Assembly: GCA_947652605.1 (NCBI GenBank)
Contig: OX393582.1
Span: 12,052,544 to 12,116,543 of the forward strand
Direction: 5' to 3'
Source of the DNA: Elmis aenea
Lineage: Eukaryota > Arthropoda > Insecta > Coleoptera > Elmidae
DNA length: 64,000 nucleotides
Part shown: piece after piece, positions 9,915 through 22,131 of the stretch
How positions within the stretch are numbered: the stretch's first letter is position 1
Layout of the letters: each line of letters opens with the position of its first letter
Notes under the pieces: generated by a model
Database searches by the model: none
The model's input: only the letters and a program-made list of their open reading frames with translations
What the model was told of the DNA's origin: nothing
Program-made: the position numbers and the translations under genes

Positions 9915-11765
9915 ATGCCCAAAAGACAGTTACAGCCTATTGGTCACAGAAAAGCTTAAAGCAGTGTTTCTGAAAGTGTAGTCCACGGTCTTCCGGGAGT
10001 CCTTGAATCATTTTTATAGGGTCCTCCGCACCTTTTCATCTTAACAAAAACAATTATAATATTGTCTACACAACAATACATCGGGGTCCTCGAATATCGA
10101 TGTCGAAATTATATCGATATTGTTGGATAACGGGCCGGCTGGAAAGCTAAAAGTGTTAGGGTGCCTAAATAAGCTCCTCGCCCTCATTTTTTTTTTAATT
10201 TACTATTAAAAACACATTAGGCATTGAACCGGAACCGGAATTAAACCGTTGCCGCCGAACCGGTTACCGAATCATTATAAAATAAAACCATTGGTTCGGA
10301 AGGTAAACCGAAAAGTTAAAATTTCTCGAACCGGTAACCGGAACTGAAACATTACTCTTTGCGGTTCGGGTCCCTGGTGAGATGTGTTATTGCTGAAAAA
10401 ATTAACCTTTAGAAAATTTTTAAATGTTTTTGTTTTTATGAAAGTTAGCAAAATGTTTACAATATCGTTGTATATAGCTAATTTTTTTTTTTTTTTAAGA
10501 ATAACGGCATTCACATTTATGTACTCGTTATTTACTCGTTCTCTTGCATTTTTTAAAATAAAATTTGTTAATAAAAGGTGGTACACAAATTTCTTTATTC
10601 TATTTAATAGCAAATTTTTGCTTTCCAACAATTGTAATTTTTTTGTTACAAAATCCAACAAAAGAACATCCTGCGGCTAAACCTTGCTTACAAGAAATGG
10701 CCTTTGTGATTTCTTTCAGGGTCTTAAGCGTAAACCCTCTTTCGCTCATTTTGTTTGTAAAGGAAAAATATTGCGTGTACGCGGATTAGCGTTCACGATC
10801 AAAATTCCTCCTTTTATATATTTCTTTGTATCTCTACTATATGTTAAGTATATATTTAATCTTTGGCAACATATTAACTAGTAGGAATTCATGTAATTAA
10901 ACTTTTTTTTATTTCGTGCAGTTTTGATCAAAGTTTGATGATTCGCAAATTACCTTCGCCATATAGAATCAATCTGCATATTTTTATGCATTTTCTGGAT
11001 AAACACAAAGGGTGTTATACTGTTATCGAATTTTAAATCCGTAGAATTGGATGACTTAAGCTCTGACGACCTTTGTTGTTTATAAACCGAACCATAAAGT
11101 AATGACAAGTATTAAGCTTTGTGGATAAATGTAATTTATATTTTAGAGTCCTATATTTTACGTGATATACCGGGTGTAGAATTTAATCACGCAAAACAGT
11201 AATTTCCATGGTAAAATTTTTAAAGTTGTATAATATCTCCCCTAATTATTTAAAAAAAAAGTGAATTTTGGTTTTTCAAAAAAAAAATTCCATGTCTACA
11301 AAGGTAATTAATATTAATTTTTAATTTTCCAATAATAGAAAATTGAGAAATTTGCAGAACGTCGTTTTGACAGAAATCATTAGAACCTTGAAACTATGCC
11401 GTGAAACGGTCCATCCTAATGTCACCTATACTCTATACTTAGGCCTACCAACCTACCATACGTCCCTGTTTGGCCGGGACATTTCCGGTTTAGAAGTTAT
11501 GTCCCGGTGTCCCGGTCGGTTTCGCGTTTGTCCCGGTTTCTGAAAACAAATATTCCGCACCGATTTTTTTGTGAAATCTGTCCGCGCGGGTAACAAAGAG
11601 CGCCAGGAGCTAAAAAAAACGTGTTTTAGTCATTTTGTTGTAAAACGTTTGTGTTAGGCCGACGACATACTTGCGGTTGGGCCCGCAGATGCCCGCAAAT
11701 CTATCGCACACTGCGTTCAAACAGCAAGTTGCGGTTTGCCCGTACGTAATGTGACTCATTGTTAG
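9915..11765. other. Backbone, copy A: low-complexity and relic repeats, no gene
   Basis: Contains an imperfect GAACCGG/CCGGTT-rich block (10210-10370) and a CCCGG-rich stretch (11458-11540, repeated GTCCCGG) that looks like the end of an old DNA transposon. Open frames here (10275-10661, 10384-10680) are AT-rich with no domain. Confidence 0.45.
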
Positions 11766-11773
11766 GTACCTAC

Positions 11774-12937
11774 TAGTGATTGCAATACCGGACCAAAATT
11801 CAATACCGGTATTCGGTATTTATTCGCAAGTAATACCGGTATACCGGTATTAATACCGGTATTGCTTTTTTTTTTAAAGTATTAATTTTGAAAATACAAT
11901 ATATGCATTTTACACATATGTACAATGTACATATAGTAAGTATAATGTCAAAACACAAATTTAAATAAAATAAAGAAACTTAAAAAATTACATAATCTGT
12001 AAAAAAATATGGACACAAAAAACTGAAGATATACAGGGTACCTAATTGATTGGGACCGGGCATTAAAAATATATGAAGAATGAAAAAGTGTATTGATCTG
12101 AAATGTTGGTTATGACTATAATGGCATATGATCTGTTTAATGAAAACATTTTCAAGATGGCGACCCTTCCGGAAATACCGGAAGTTGACGTCTACTTTCT
12201 TATTTCAAATACAATGGTCTATTTTTTATTGCATTTTTGGATTTAACACGTTATTTTAGAGGGACTATTAATAGCATACCCTATACCTAAGTGCAGTCGT
12301 TTTTTAGATTTTTGGACTTTTTGAATTTTTTTGATTTTCATCGTGATGCTTAATATTATCTATCGCCGCCATTTTTGAAGAGAAAACGCTTAAATTTAGA
12401 CTATGCATAGAAGAATTTTTGCAATCGATGCAATTTAATTTTCTTTTAATACAATTTCAGACCAATAAAACTCGTTTTTTTCAAATACAATGCCCAATTT
12501 TTTTTCATTTTCCAATTCAAAAGTAAATTCTACATCAATCTATATTAGCGTTTCCTATACCTATCTGCAATAATTTTCGAGTTATTAAGAATTTTTGATA
12601 AAGTTAAGAGAAATTGCAACATTTTTTAATAGTAAGCCTTGGAAATGACAACAAATATTCCAATGTTGCAATATTCTTTCGTCTTCTAATAATATCATCT
12701 CTCTTTTAATTAACTTAAATACATCATTTTGTGGCACAATTTTGTGTTTCGCATTTATTGCTATTTTTTTATTTATGGCAGACTGCAATTATAAAATAAT
12801 AAAAATTAAATTTAAAAAAAATAATATTAATACCGAATACCGGTATTAGACCATCAAATGAGACGGTATTTCGGTATTGTAAAATGGCACGGTATACCGG
12901 TATTCGGTATACCGGTATACCGGTATTGCAATCACTA
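11774..12937. mobile_element. A-only non-autonomous hAT element
   Basis: Termini TAGTGATTGCAATACCGG and the exact inverse CCGGTATTGCAATCACTA. An 8-bp direct repeat GTACCTAC flanks it (11766-11773 and 12938-12945), the hAT hallmark. Both ends are packed with (AT)ACCGGTAT-type repeats. No transposase ORF. Internally there is a piece of another element (ACAGGGTACC near 12035; GACCCTTCCGGAAATACCGG near 12163). B lacks it (site near 34495). Confidence 0.9.
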
Positions 12938-13221
12938 GTACCTACATATCGATGTGTTCATACTTGCTGGTCAACCGCAATGTAAATTTAGTTGCCAAAT
13001 TGATTAACTCCGCTATTTGAAATATTTTTAGATTTTAGTGACAAAGCACTTTGATGCTTAATTTATTATGTTTAAAATAACACTAAATGACAGTTTTTCC
13101 GAAATAATTAGGAAGATATACAACTTTTTCGTCGATAGTGCGAAAATAAAAAACGATACACAAATCTGAGGCTATACTTCCGAAAGGGTCCCCTGTCCTA
13201 TGATGATAAAAATGACATAAA

Positions 13222-13933
13222 CAGGGTGTTTCTTAAATAATGCGAAAAAATTCGTTTGGGGATTCCCTACCAAAAATTAATGGGGTCTTTTATATAAAAC
13301 TTTTTCCTTAGACGTCTCCTTTCGGAGTTAAAGGGAAGCGGTAAAATTAGGTTTTTATTTTATTTCCCAAATTTGGATAAATGTAGGAGAATGATATTTG
13401 GTAGATGTTTTATACTTAATAAAAGGTTTCCCATAGTAATATTTTCATTCATCTCCCACCTTCACGGGGGGCTAAAATGTGCGACTCCAGTTGGGTGTTT
13501 TTCAGAACTTTTTGGGGGAGGGGGTTAAAATTTTGCAATTTAAAATAACTTTTTTAAGAGCATGATTTATTTAGAAACTTTCTTGTTTAATTTTTCTCAT
13601 AAACAATAAAATAAGTAAACATGCACCATTAAATATTCCCATATAAAACAATTCATTTTGGTGTTTATAATGGTTTGTTTATGTTTACATTAGGTAACTA
13701 TTACTGTAACCGAGATACGTTCGAATTTGGTCCACCCTGTATAAGTACATTACGAAACCAATAAACTGTTTAGGACCTAATTTATCATTCAACTGAAAAT
13801 TTTATGAAACCCATACATTTTGATTTGTGATCTAAGGAGACGTCTAAGAGAAAAAAATATTTACAAAGACCCACTTAATTTTTGATAAAGAATTGCCTCC
13901 CGAATTTTTTCGCAATATAGAAGAAACACCCTG
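13222..13933. mobile_element. 712-bp TIR MITE, copy A
   Basis: Ends CAGGGTGTTTCTTAAATAATG and the inverse-type GAAGAAACACCCTG. Inverted similarity continues through GCGAAAAAATTCG / CGAATTTTTTCGC and through AGACGTCTCC/GGAGACGTCT. Shared by B (34773-35488). Non-coding. The CAGGGTG end is common to several TA-target MITEs in this window. Confidence 0.8.
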
Positions 13934-15150
13934 TACACTAGGAAAGCTTTGTTAAGAAGACAGATGAACCAAGACCACATACAAGCAGAATAGGTAAACA
14001 CAGAAAAAAACGCAATAAAAACTGATAAAAAAGCAACCGAAAGTAACATCAAATGTGAACTCAAAATAACTCAACATAGAACGGTGTGCAAGTACTAAAT
14101 CAGTTTAATTAATCAGTACTTCACCTTAACGAAAGATTTACTTAAAACTAACTTAATAAGTAAGTGACCTTAAAAAGATGGAAAAACACTGTTCAAAATA
14201 TTTAAAAAAGGTTTTACAACTTTTTTTTATTTTTCTTGTAAGTGTGGTGGTGCGACCAGGTGCATTCGTATGTAAGTAAGCTCATAAAATGTATATTGCA
14301 TCGCTTACCTATATTAATATCCTTGTGCAACATAAAAACTTCTGTCAGCGGTGTTCTTTAAAATAAAGTTGTAGTATAGTAACTTGTAAGAATATGTACT
14401 TTCATACATAAAACAGTAGAACGTGACTGAAGCATAAACATTTATTGGCAGTCACTTTAAAATCTATAAATAATCTAAAAGTAAACGTCCCATTAAAACC
14501 GACTTACAAGATCATAAAACAAACGTAAATGTGAAGCTCAAGTAATTCTGAAAGGGAATTAATCACTTTATTGTAGGAATTAATGGAAATGCATGATGCT
14601 TGGACTATAAAACTTGTCAAAATAAATCACGAGTGCATTTTACTTGTTGGTAATAAAGATTGGAAAAGTTAATAAAACGGAATTTTAGCTTTTGCGGCTT
14701 CATCTATAACAGATTTTATAGGCGAATAATGTTCATGCAACGGTGGATGTTTTAAAACTAAATGCGCGCGGACACCGTTAGACATAGATAGATGAATAAA
14801 TCTGAAAACAGAGTAATTTTTCTGTGCTTAAAAGATGAACTGAAACAATATACAGACGCTTGAACCGTTTTATATTCGAAGAGCTCGAAACTCAAACAAC
14901 AATTTAAGAAACATCTGGTTTTTAAACTCCAACAAAAACTCAAAAGTCGAACAAATTTCGAAATGTAGGCTGTTTTTAAGCGTGTTATTTAAATCTTTGC
15001 GTTACGTCAAAATGAAGTATGGCCGTCGACCATGATACAAAAAATAATATTTGCAACGTATAGTATAATCGTCAAAATTTTTCTGAACAGTATTTCCGAG
15101 CTTGTACTTATTGCCACAAACTCTCAATGGAATCTGAATGACTATTACTA
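13934..15150. other. Backbone, copy A, no gene seen
   Basis: AT-rich, corresponding to 35489-36724. Open frames are short and without domains. B carries a short extra insertion near 36418. Confidence 0.55.
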
Positions 15151-15575
15151 AAGCCGCGTACACACCGGGTTCGCGAACTGTTCGCGAATTGTTCGCGAAC
15201 CCGGTGTGTACCTGAAGTTCGCGAACAGCTCGCCAGTTTGGACAGAGTTCGCTCTTGAGGCGGTACATCAAAGGGGCTGTTCGCGAACTCGTGTCTGACA
15301 TAACCTCACTTACTGACTGCACACGTTATTTGTGGTTGGTGTTTATCATTGACAAGTCCTAAGCTTGAAGACATGTTTATTTACACAACGCAAACCCTTT
15401 ACGAACTGTTTTGGAGCTGTTACGACCACAATAATGTTTTGATGTGGACGTGTTTGCGAACCTGGTATGGACGAGGGTTCGCAAAACTCAGTGCGCAAAC
15501 CGAGTTCCCGAGCCGTGTTCGCGAACCGAGTTCGCGAACCGAGTTCGCGAACTCATTTCGGTCAGTACGCGGCTT
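15151..15575. mobile_element. MITE built from TTCGCGAA palindromes, copy A
   Basis: Ends AAGCCGCGTAC and GTACGCGGCTT form a TIR, with TAA/TTAA-type flanks. Both inner margins are clusters of the palindrome GTTCGCGAAC, several in a row at 15176-15205 and 15518-15555. No coding frame is credible. B version at 36725-37124 has one fewer palindrome unit on the left. Confidence 0.75.
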
Positions 15576-16259
15576 TAATGAGAACACTGTTATTGGATAT
15601 TGTACCACAATGATAACAAAACAGGACCAAAGAAATTGCTCAAACTGTGAGCCATTGTTGTCTATGCATAACTGACATCGTATCGCGAATAGCAAGTGTT
15701 TTTAAGGCTACTTGATTATGAGAAATTATTTTTTTTAACAGAAGTTTTAATTAAATAGCCTACTAGCTCAAACGAGTTTTTTTTGCATTACTTACAAACA
15801 TTTTATGGCATAACCCTATCAAAAGACTAGCCCGGTGAAAAGTACTGAAAATGCCCTACAAGAATACACCAAAAAAATTATACCAACCAATTTAAAATTT
15901 TTTTTCGCTTAGTTATAGCTAAGACTGCCCCATTTAATAATATATATGGTTTTTTAAAGGTTAAATGTTAAATCACAATTGAAGTCGCTATAGTCTTGGG
16001 CCCATTTTGTAGATCAGACTGTACAATTTTGTGATTACGACGTACGTAGCTGTAATGATATAGGCTTAAGTCATTTTTAAAACACTTCTCTTTGTTTAAA
16101 AAGATAAATCAGTTACCTAAGTACTTGTAAGTATTTTATAAATAGGCTTTTTGCTTTAGCATTAATACATAACTAACCAATATTTTTCTATATCGCTATT
16201 TCTAAGAATTTCAAAATGTTATCTCTTCGCTACGATTGGTCAACCCTGCATAGGGATTT
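15576..16259. other. Backbone, copy A, to the gap; no gene
   Basis: Matches 37125-37817 with few changes. Non-coding. Confidence 0.6.
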
Positions 16260-16459
16260 NNNNNNNNNNNNNNNNNNNNNNNNNNNNNNNNNNNNNNNNN
16301 NNNNNNNNNNNNNNNNNNNNNNNNNNNNNNNNNNNNNNNNNNNNNNNNNNNNNNNNNNNNNNNNNNNNNNNNNNNNNNNNNNNNNNNNNNNNNNNNNNNN
16401 NNNNNNNNNNNNNNNNNNNNNNNNNNNNNNNNNNNNNNNNNNNNNNNNNNNNNNNNNNN
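16260..16459. other. Assembly gap of exactly 200 N
   Basis: All bases are N. The round length suggests a placeholder, not a measured distance. The left edge falls inside duplicated sequence; the right edge starts in sequence seen only once in the window. This supports two separately assembled contigs joined here. Confidence 0.99.
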
Positions 16460-17019
16460 CCACTTGAAGAAGGACTTAATTAAGTCCGAAATATATGGAA
16501 TAGTTTAAAATTAGTACTCTATTACACCTAACCTAAATACCCAATATTTTTCGCTTAAAGAATCTCTATGTTCAGTCAGTAATTCGTTCAGAAGCAATCT
16601 GACGAATATACAGTTATTTTTTTTAAAAGAGGAATTAACTAAAATTAGAAAAATAAAACATAAACGCAAGTCATTTAAATAGTTCACAACTCATTTACTA
16701 CTTTGTTCTAACAAGCGATTAAAAACCAATTATTCATGGATAAGTACATGAACTAGTTTGTTCGCATGTGTGAACTATGTACTAATAAATGTATCGCCCC
16801 GTATCATCCGTTGTTGAATCGCTTTTACGACTGGCCTAACTGTAAATGACATTTGCGTCTATTGGGTTCATACAAATGAGCGCATCGCAGGGGTAAACGC
16901 CTTACCAATCCAGTATTAAATGGGATTGGGAGGGCGATGCATAGCTACCAGAGCTCACGTTAGTTATGAACAGCACATGCGTTTCAAAATCCCTTCGTTC
17001 ATGGACTGTTTTGATCGTC
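16460..17019. other. Single-copy sequence after the gap
   Basis: Starts with TTGAAGAAGGACTT and a perfect 16-base palindrome GGACTTAATTAAGTCC (16472-16487) followed by GAAA. This layout resembles the core at Penelope-type ends (see findings). The rest has no recognised gene; 16800-16990 is less AT-rich than its surroundings. Confidence 0.45.
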
Positions 17020-17254
17020 CGCAAACCAGTACATGAATTGATTTGAGAGTTTATGGAACGAATGACCGACCGTCCGTTGAACTGTCAGAGATTATGATGG
17101 AACGCGATATTGATACTGCGCAGAATCCTGACAGTCCTTCGCATGGTCCCTGGACTTGTTGGAACCGTTCAGTTTCTATACGGACAATGCGACATCCAAG
17201 TGACGTCACACACTGACCGTTGCAGCTTGCAGCAGTTAAATCGTTCTCTCACTG
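17020..17254 (+). promoter_or_regulatory. Possible promoter / 5' UTR exon block with CRE
   Basis: A locally GC-richer block. It has a perfect CRE TGACGTCA (17201-17208), a CTGCGCAG motif near 17117-17124, and an Inr-like TCAGTT (17169-17174). Donor-like sites ACTG|GTAAAC (GT at 17255) and AAAC|GTAAGC (GT at 17261) follow about 50 bp after the CRE. A non-coding first exon splicing to the acceptor at 30319 would fit the Shaw exon, whose ATG lies inside an internal exon. This is inference from motifs; no transcript evidence is available. Confidence 0.3.
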
Positions 17255-18473
17255 GTAAACGTAAGCTAAGTTTTCAAAATTTTTTGTAAAATGTAGTTTA
17301 TTATGGGCTTGTTAAATTAAAATAACATTGATCATATCTATTCAAAACCAGGTCAATCGCTTCATCGGCTATGTTTTGTTAATCGCTGGCTGAGCAGTCT
17401 TGTATACATTTATTGAACAACAATAGCTTGTTTACGCAGCTGACCATGTGTAAACTCATCTTTTAGTAATTGTTTATCAGAGCTAACTAAAATTAGATTA
17501 CGTTACGTTTTCGAGTCACAGAGAAGTGGTGAAGTGGTATCAAAACAATTGAATATTCAACAGTAATTGCGACATGTTCAATAAGTAATTTCTGATAAAC
17601 AAATTGTCGATGGAACATACTTGAATATTACTTGTAAATAGCTACTTTTCGAAACTGTTTAAAACTTCATATTCTCATAACCTATTGAGTTCTTTATTTC
17701 ACGCATTACAACTTAATAATAAACAATTGGTGACATTAATTTGTAAAAAGATTGGAAATTGTTAATTCATACAAGCCCAGACACTTTTTAAACAAACTAT
17801 CGACTGCGCATCCCTAGTGGTTTGATAAAATGAATTGTTCCAATCTCTATCAAGGGGAATGATTCAACCATAGATTACTCAATAATTAAATCCGTTTAGT
17901 TAGAACTAAAGCTATTTCCACCGAAATCGGCAGAAACGTACTGAAAATGGTTCTGTTACATTGAAATATTGATCGATTTCAGCTAACTAGTAAAGCCATC
18001 AGTTTCCTAAGTAATGCTTTGTTTTGTTAATGTGATTGCATTAATCTATTACAAATGAATAAAATAGGCTTTTCAGTTTATATTTCCTTTTATTAAAATA
18101 CTTTCTAGATGAAACATACCCAAGAAAATCTTACATTTTTGTAACTTGCTCAACAAAATTAAATGGGCGCACTCGAACTGCAGCCTATTTAATGACTTGT
18201 ACTTAAGTACCACTCGAACTGCAGAAAGTAGTTAAGGATGATAATTAAGCCGATTCATGAACTGCAGACATTCTTTAATTATACCTTTCCTGGAATTTCG
18301 TATTCAGGTAAGCAGTCAGAAATGGTTAGACTTTTCCTAAATATTCACTACTTAAATAAATTGAATGAAATTACAAAAAATAAATAAAATATTTTATTGG
18401 TCAATAATATGTACATAGTAATAACGGAATAGGAGTATAAAATTTCTACAGTCGGAAAATATAACTACAACAT
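17255..18473. other. Non-coding, no gene seen
   Basis: AT-rich. A CTGCAG-containing motif (CGAACTGCAG or similar) recurs near 18175, 18213 and 18258, a minor dispersed direct repeat. Confidence 0.5.
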
Positions 18474-18930
18474 TTAACAAAATCTACTTGAGAAATCAAA
18501 TTGTCTTTGGGTTGCTAAACTTTTTTTTTTATATAGGTACATATGGCGATTCCGAATGTTTCTTCGTGGAGTTTGATTGATGCAATGAACACTGTTAATC
18601 TTAATATAAGAATCTGTCTGAATGTTTATTAAAGTATGCATAAAAACGTGAATATTGGGATGTGGTGAAGGATAATATGAATTGAATTTACTATGAAAAG
18701 ATTCACATGTGTTTGTAGTTTTCATAGTCCATACAGCGCGTGCAGCCCATATTATTGGTGGAAAACGGGATTCATTATCAATATAATTTTCAATCAACAG
18801 TCTGCAAAATTCAGAAACTCTCTTATCATCAGGCTGCGTTGAGGAGAAATCGAAAACAAATACTTCTCCAACTTCCTCTGGTGTTAAAAACGTCAGTCCA
18901 AAAAGATAGTGCAGCCACTTTCTTATTTCT
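18474..18930 (-). pseudogene. MULE-type transposase C-terminal fragment
   Basis: The minus-strand frame reads KWLHYLFGLTFLTPEEV, then FVFDFSSTQPDDKRVSEF, then a segment ending FPPIIWA, then TNTCESFHSKFNSYY and HPNIHVFMHTL. This order, ending in the N-x-CESFHS signature, is typical of MULE (Phantom-like) transposases and related insect proteins. An in-frame TAA lies just upstream (near 18946), with short possible continuation before it, so it is truncated or broken. The catalytic residues, further N-terminal, are not visible. Confidence 0.7.
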
Positions 18931-18949
18931 AAAGTTGAAGTTTTATATT

Positions 18950-19500
18950 CTTAAAATATTCTTTGTGCAGGATTCATGATTATGAAGTTCTGTTTTTCTT
19001 GAAAAACCCGCTTCTGCGCCAATTGCATAAAGTGTGGCCTCACATGCTCTTTTTGTGCACTTTCAACACACATTACTAGTAGCCATGTTGTTATGGGGTT
19101 CGATGTTTTTAAGAAAAACAAACACTTGGTTTAACACTTAATTTTAATAAAAATTGTAATTAACAAAAAATATTATAAATAAAAAGAATAATTAAAACTA
19201 AGTAGATGATTATTGTAATAACTTTGCTGTTCTAATTTGAATAGAATAGTATGACAGCTGATTAAAGAATGTGTTACATGTAATAGAATATCGACGGGCG
19301 CGTGTACCGTGTATATTGCAAAGTGCAACTTAAGCAAAAATAAGTTCAGTGAACAATGAAATGACAAAGCAAAAAACTATTAACTGAAATTGTGAAATAA
19401 TGAAGTAACATGATAATTGAAATTAAAGAAGTTAAAATTTAAGTAAAATAAATATAAAATTGAATTTAAATATTGCACTAAACAACAATATAACAATATA
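18950..19500. other. No gene recognised
   Basis: May include decayed N-terminal MULE sequence up to about 19080 in shifted frames; otherwise AT-rich. Confidence 0.4.
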
Positions 19501-19506
19501 ATTCTT

Positions 19507-20416
19507 ATGGATAAAATTATTAAAGAATGTAAGCAAAACACAAAGAAAGCCTACTGGGTTTGGAATAAACTAAAACCAATATCCTTAACAGAATTAGCCT
19601 TTGCAGATGATGTGGTGTTATTAGCTTAAAGCGAAAAGGACTTGCAATTTAATCTAGGCGTATGGGCAGATACATTAAGCAGATATAATATGAATATTAA
19701 TATAACAAAGACAAAGGTTATGGTTATAGCGAAAAATCATGAACCAGCTACAATAATGCTAGACCAAAAAAAGATAGAACAGGTAGCAAGTTTTAAATAT
19801 TTAGGAACAATAATTGCAGAAAATGGTAAATTGGAGGAAGATCTGAATAACAGAATAGCGGCAGCGACGAAATTTTACTACGCCACTAATAAATGTTTGA
19901 TAAGTAAGAAGGAAATATCAAAAGAGACGAAGACGCGAGTTTTTAATGCAGTGTACGTACCCATCCTCACGTACAGTTCAGAAACTTGGACACTAACTCA
20001 AAAACAAAAACAAAGAATACAGGTACAGGAAATGAGATTTTTGAGAAGAATAGAGGGATGTAGACTGATCGATAAAATCAGTAACGAACAAATCCGAAAT
20101 AAACTTGGAGTAACAGATATTAAGAAAAAGAAGGAGACGAATCAATTACGATGACTGGGGCATTTACTACGCATGCCAGAAAGTAGATACGCGAAAATAG
20201 GATGGAAAATACAGATAGAGGGAAAAAGAGCTAGAGGAAGGCCAAGAATAAAATGGGAAAAAGAAGTGAGGAAGAGACTAGAAGGAAAAGGAGTCAGCTG
20301 GAGAGATGTGCCACAATTAGCCAACGATAGAAAGGAGTGGAGAAAGATAATACAGTAACAGAAAAGCAACCTCGACACCGAAAGGTACAAGAGGAAACGA
20401 TTAAGAAGAAGAAGAA
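19507..20416 (+). pseudogene. RTE-like LINE 3' end (reverse transcriptase C-terminal part)
   Basis: Reading starts in RT domain sequence: LAFADDVVLLA (the catalytic YADD-type box), an in-frame TAA at 19627-19629, then SEKDLQFNLGVWADTLSRY, KTKVMVIA and FKYLGTIIAENGKLEEDLNN. ETWTLTQKQKQRIQ, EMRFLRRIEG and NEQIRNKLGV follow. After a frameshift near 20145 comes RMPESRYAKI and ARGRPRIKWEKEV, typical of the C-terminus of RTE-like LINEs. It ends with an AAG repeat (20401-20416), as expected for a LINE 3' tail. It is 5' truncated and inactive. Confidence 0.8.
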
Positions 20417-20956
20417 GTTATTTAAGTATATTTGGTATATGAATACTGATAATGGCGATTTATTAAGACGCATTGATTCTTAACAACTAACTGTAATGTA
20501 TCAATGTAAAAATAAACACATTGTATTAATTTGTGAAATATAAAAATATAAAAAGTATCGCCCTAAGCATTGTTTTTTCAATTTTTATCCCAGGCGTCGA
20601 TTGAGAAAAGAATGTCATAAACTAAATATAGCCTTAGAGCGCATACAATGAATTTTTATGTTCACTGTCGATTACATACTTGGATTTAATCTCGTGGATG
20701 AGTGGAAAACTGAAACAGCGCAAGCGGAAACAGGTGAAAGCTTAGCACACACATCGTTCATGCCTCATTTATCATCGATTGGAATCGGTAATCGGAAAGT
20801 TGTTGCAGATGCCACATTTTATCAATTTTGCATTATGGTGTGGAAAAGAGACTGTGGCCACATTGAGGTTTATATAGGGGCGTTTCAGCGAAAAAATTGT
20901 GTATTGTTGCCTATATTTTAACAAAAATTAATGACGAATTTGTTAACTGCTCTAAC
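20417..20956. other. No gene recognised
   Basis: AT-rich. An 87-codon frame at 20658-20921 has no recognised domain. If the duplication is allelic, this sequence should recur immediately upstream of window position 1. Confidence 0.5.
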
Positions 20957-21717
20957 CCTTCTATTGTGTTTCGGGTCAATATGACTCAATGGGCGTTTCA
21001 ACTGGTCGTATAATTTTTTTTCAATCAGCGTATCACTATAGGTAATTTGTTTTTGATTTTTCTTTCTAAACCTTGTTAAAAAATATTTTTATTCTATTTT
21101 TCATCTCTAAGAATGCATGAAAATAAAAGCAACGTACTTTTAACGCATACATGTAAATTTTTGAATTGCCCTTTTATTCTGATGTTTGCAAACACGTAAA
21201 ATTGTTACATATTCACTTTGTAGAGTCTGTTAAGCGTTTTAAACGTGAAAATGTAAATGTATTCGTAAAGTGTTATTGCACCGTAAAATTCACTGCTAGA
21301 TATTTAATCCTCAAATGTTAATGCAGCTAAGCGCAATTATACGTTTTAGTAAACCCAGGTAAATGTTAAATTTAATTTTAAAATATAAACATTGTAGTTA
21401 AAATTACCAGTAGCTAAGTTTCAAATTTCTTTAAGTAGGTATATAAGTTTAAACATACATAATTTTAGGTGTAGACCTTGAATTATAGGTCCCTAAACGA
21501 AATATTTTATAACAAAATTACTTAAATTTGCATCTCAGCATCTAATGTTATATTGTGTACAAAATTAGAACGACTTCATTTTGATAATAATTCTAACCCT
21601 TATTGTTTCCCTACCTTATACAACGCACTTGTAGTCCTTCGGGTCATAGTAACCAGATGCTGTAGAATACAAAAAAATTGATGGCGTACCACGAGTTACT
21701 ATTTTGCTGATATTCAA

Positions 21718-22001
21718 ATATGTTTTCCGACGACCACTATGTAAAGTGAGTAATTTCGCACGACTTACTACAACTGAAAATGGCAAATTGCGCATGACAC
21801 TGGAAATTGTGTGCAAAATGCATTTTGCACACAATTTCCTGCACTTTGCACACAATTTCCGCTACTTTACACACGCTAAACGCGCTGTCAAGCAAATCTA
21901 ACCTCACAAGTGTCAAGTGTCACCAACGTCAAAAAAATGTTATTTTCACAACTTTTTTGCAGAATTAATGATTATTTGTCTAACTGGTCGTCGGAAAAGC
22001 A
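21718..22001. mobile_element. B-only TIR element with internal perfect palindrome
   Basis: Inverted ends TATGTTTTCCGACGACCA (21718-21735) and TGGTCGTCGGAAAAGCATA (ending about 22003). Inside, 21802-21839 is a perfect 38-bp palindrome (GGAAATTGTGTGCAAAATG and its inverse), followed by another GCACTTTGCACACAATTTCC. Absent from A at 770. Non-coding. Confidence 0.7.
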
Positions 22002-22002
22002 T

Positions 22003-22131
22003 AGTGTACAACACGTGCTGAAAGAATATTTCACACTCGCATGACTGAGCCACTCGCCTGACGGCTCGTGGCTCAACTGTCATACTCGTGTGAAATATTC
22101 AACTTTCAGCACTAGTTGTACAATATACTAT
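22003..22131. mobile_element. B-only fold-back unit next to the TIR element
   Basis: A near-perfect hairpin: GTACAACACGTGCTGAAAG and ATATTTCACAC on the left, inverted as GTGTGAAATATT and CTTTCAGCACTAGTTGTAC on the right, around a centre with GAGCCAC/GTGGCTC. It directly adjoins 21718-22001 and is absent from A, so both probably came in as one event or one nested inside the other. Confidence 0.65.

Larger units (their letters stand above)
1..16259. repeat. Copy A of a large duplication (Shaw-exon segment)
   Basis: The whole interval is collinear with copy B (20957-37817), same orientation. Position 1 aligns with 20957, and the copy stops at the N gap where B reaches 37817. Outside insertions the two copies differ by scattered substitutions and small indels. 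Four elements are present only here: 860-2976, 3570-5107, 7119-8237 and 11774-12937. Removing them and their target duplications leaves about 10.3 kb, matching the B backbone. The left end of the duplication lies outside the window. It is either an allelic contig left in the scaffold or a real tandem copy. Haplotype duplication is favoured because the copy is cut off by a gap of fixed 200-N length. Confidence 0.93.

Noticed and set aside
10275..10881. Cluster of overlapping ORFs on both strands
   Set aside because: They overlap each other on both strands in T-rich sequence, and copy B breaks some of them; no domain.
15002..15695. ORFs on both strands around 15000-15700
   Set aside because: Their codons come from the TTCGCGAA palindrome MITE, and a palindromic sequence opens frames on both strands.
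16216..16467. ORFs across the N gap
   Set aside because: Made of unknown residues; an artefact of the gap.
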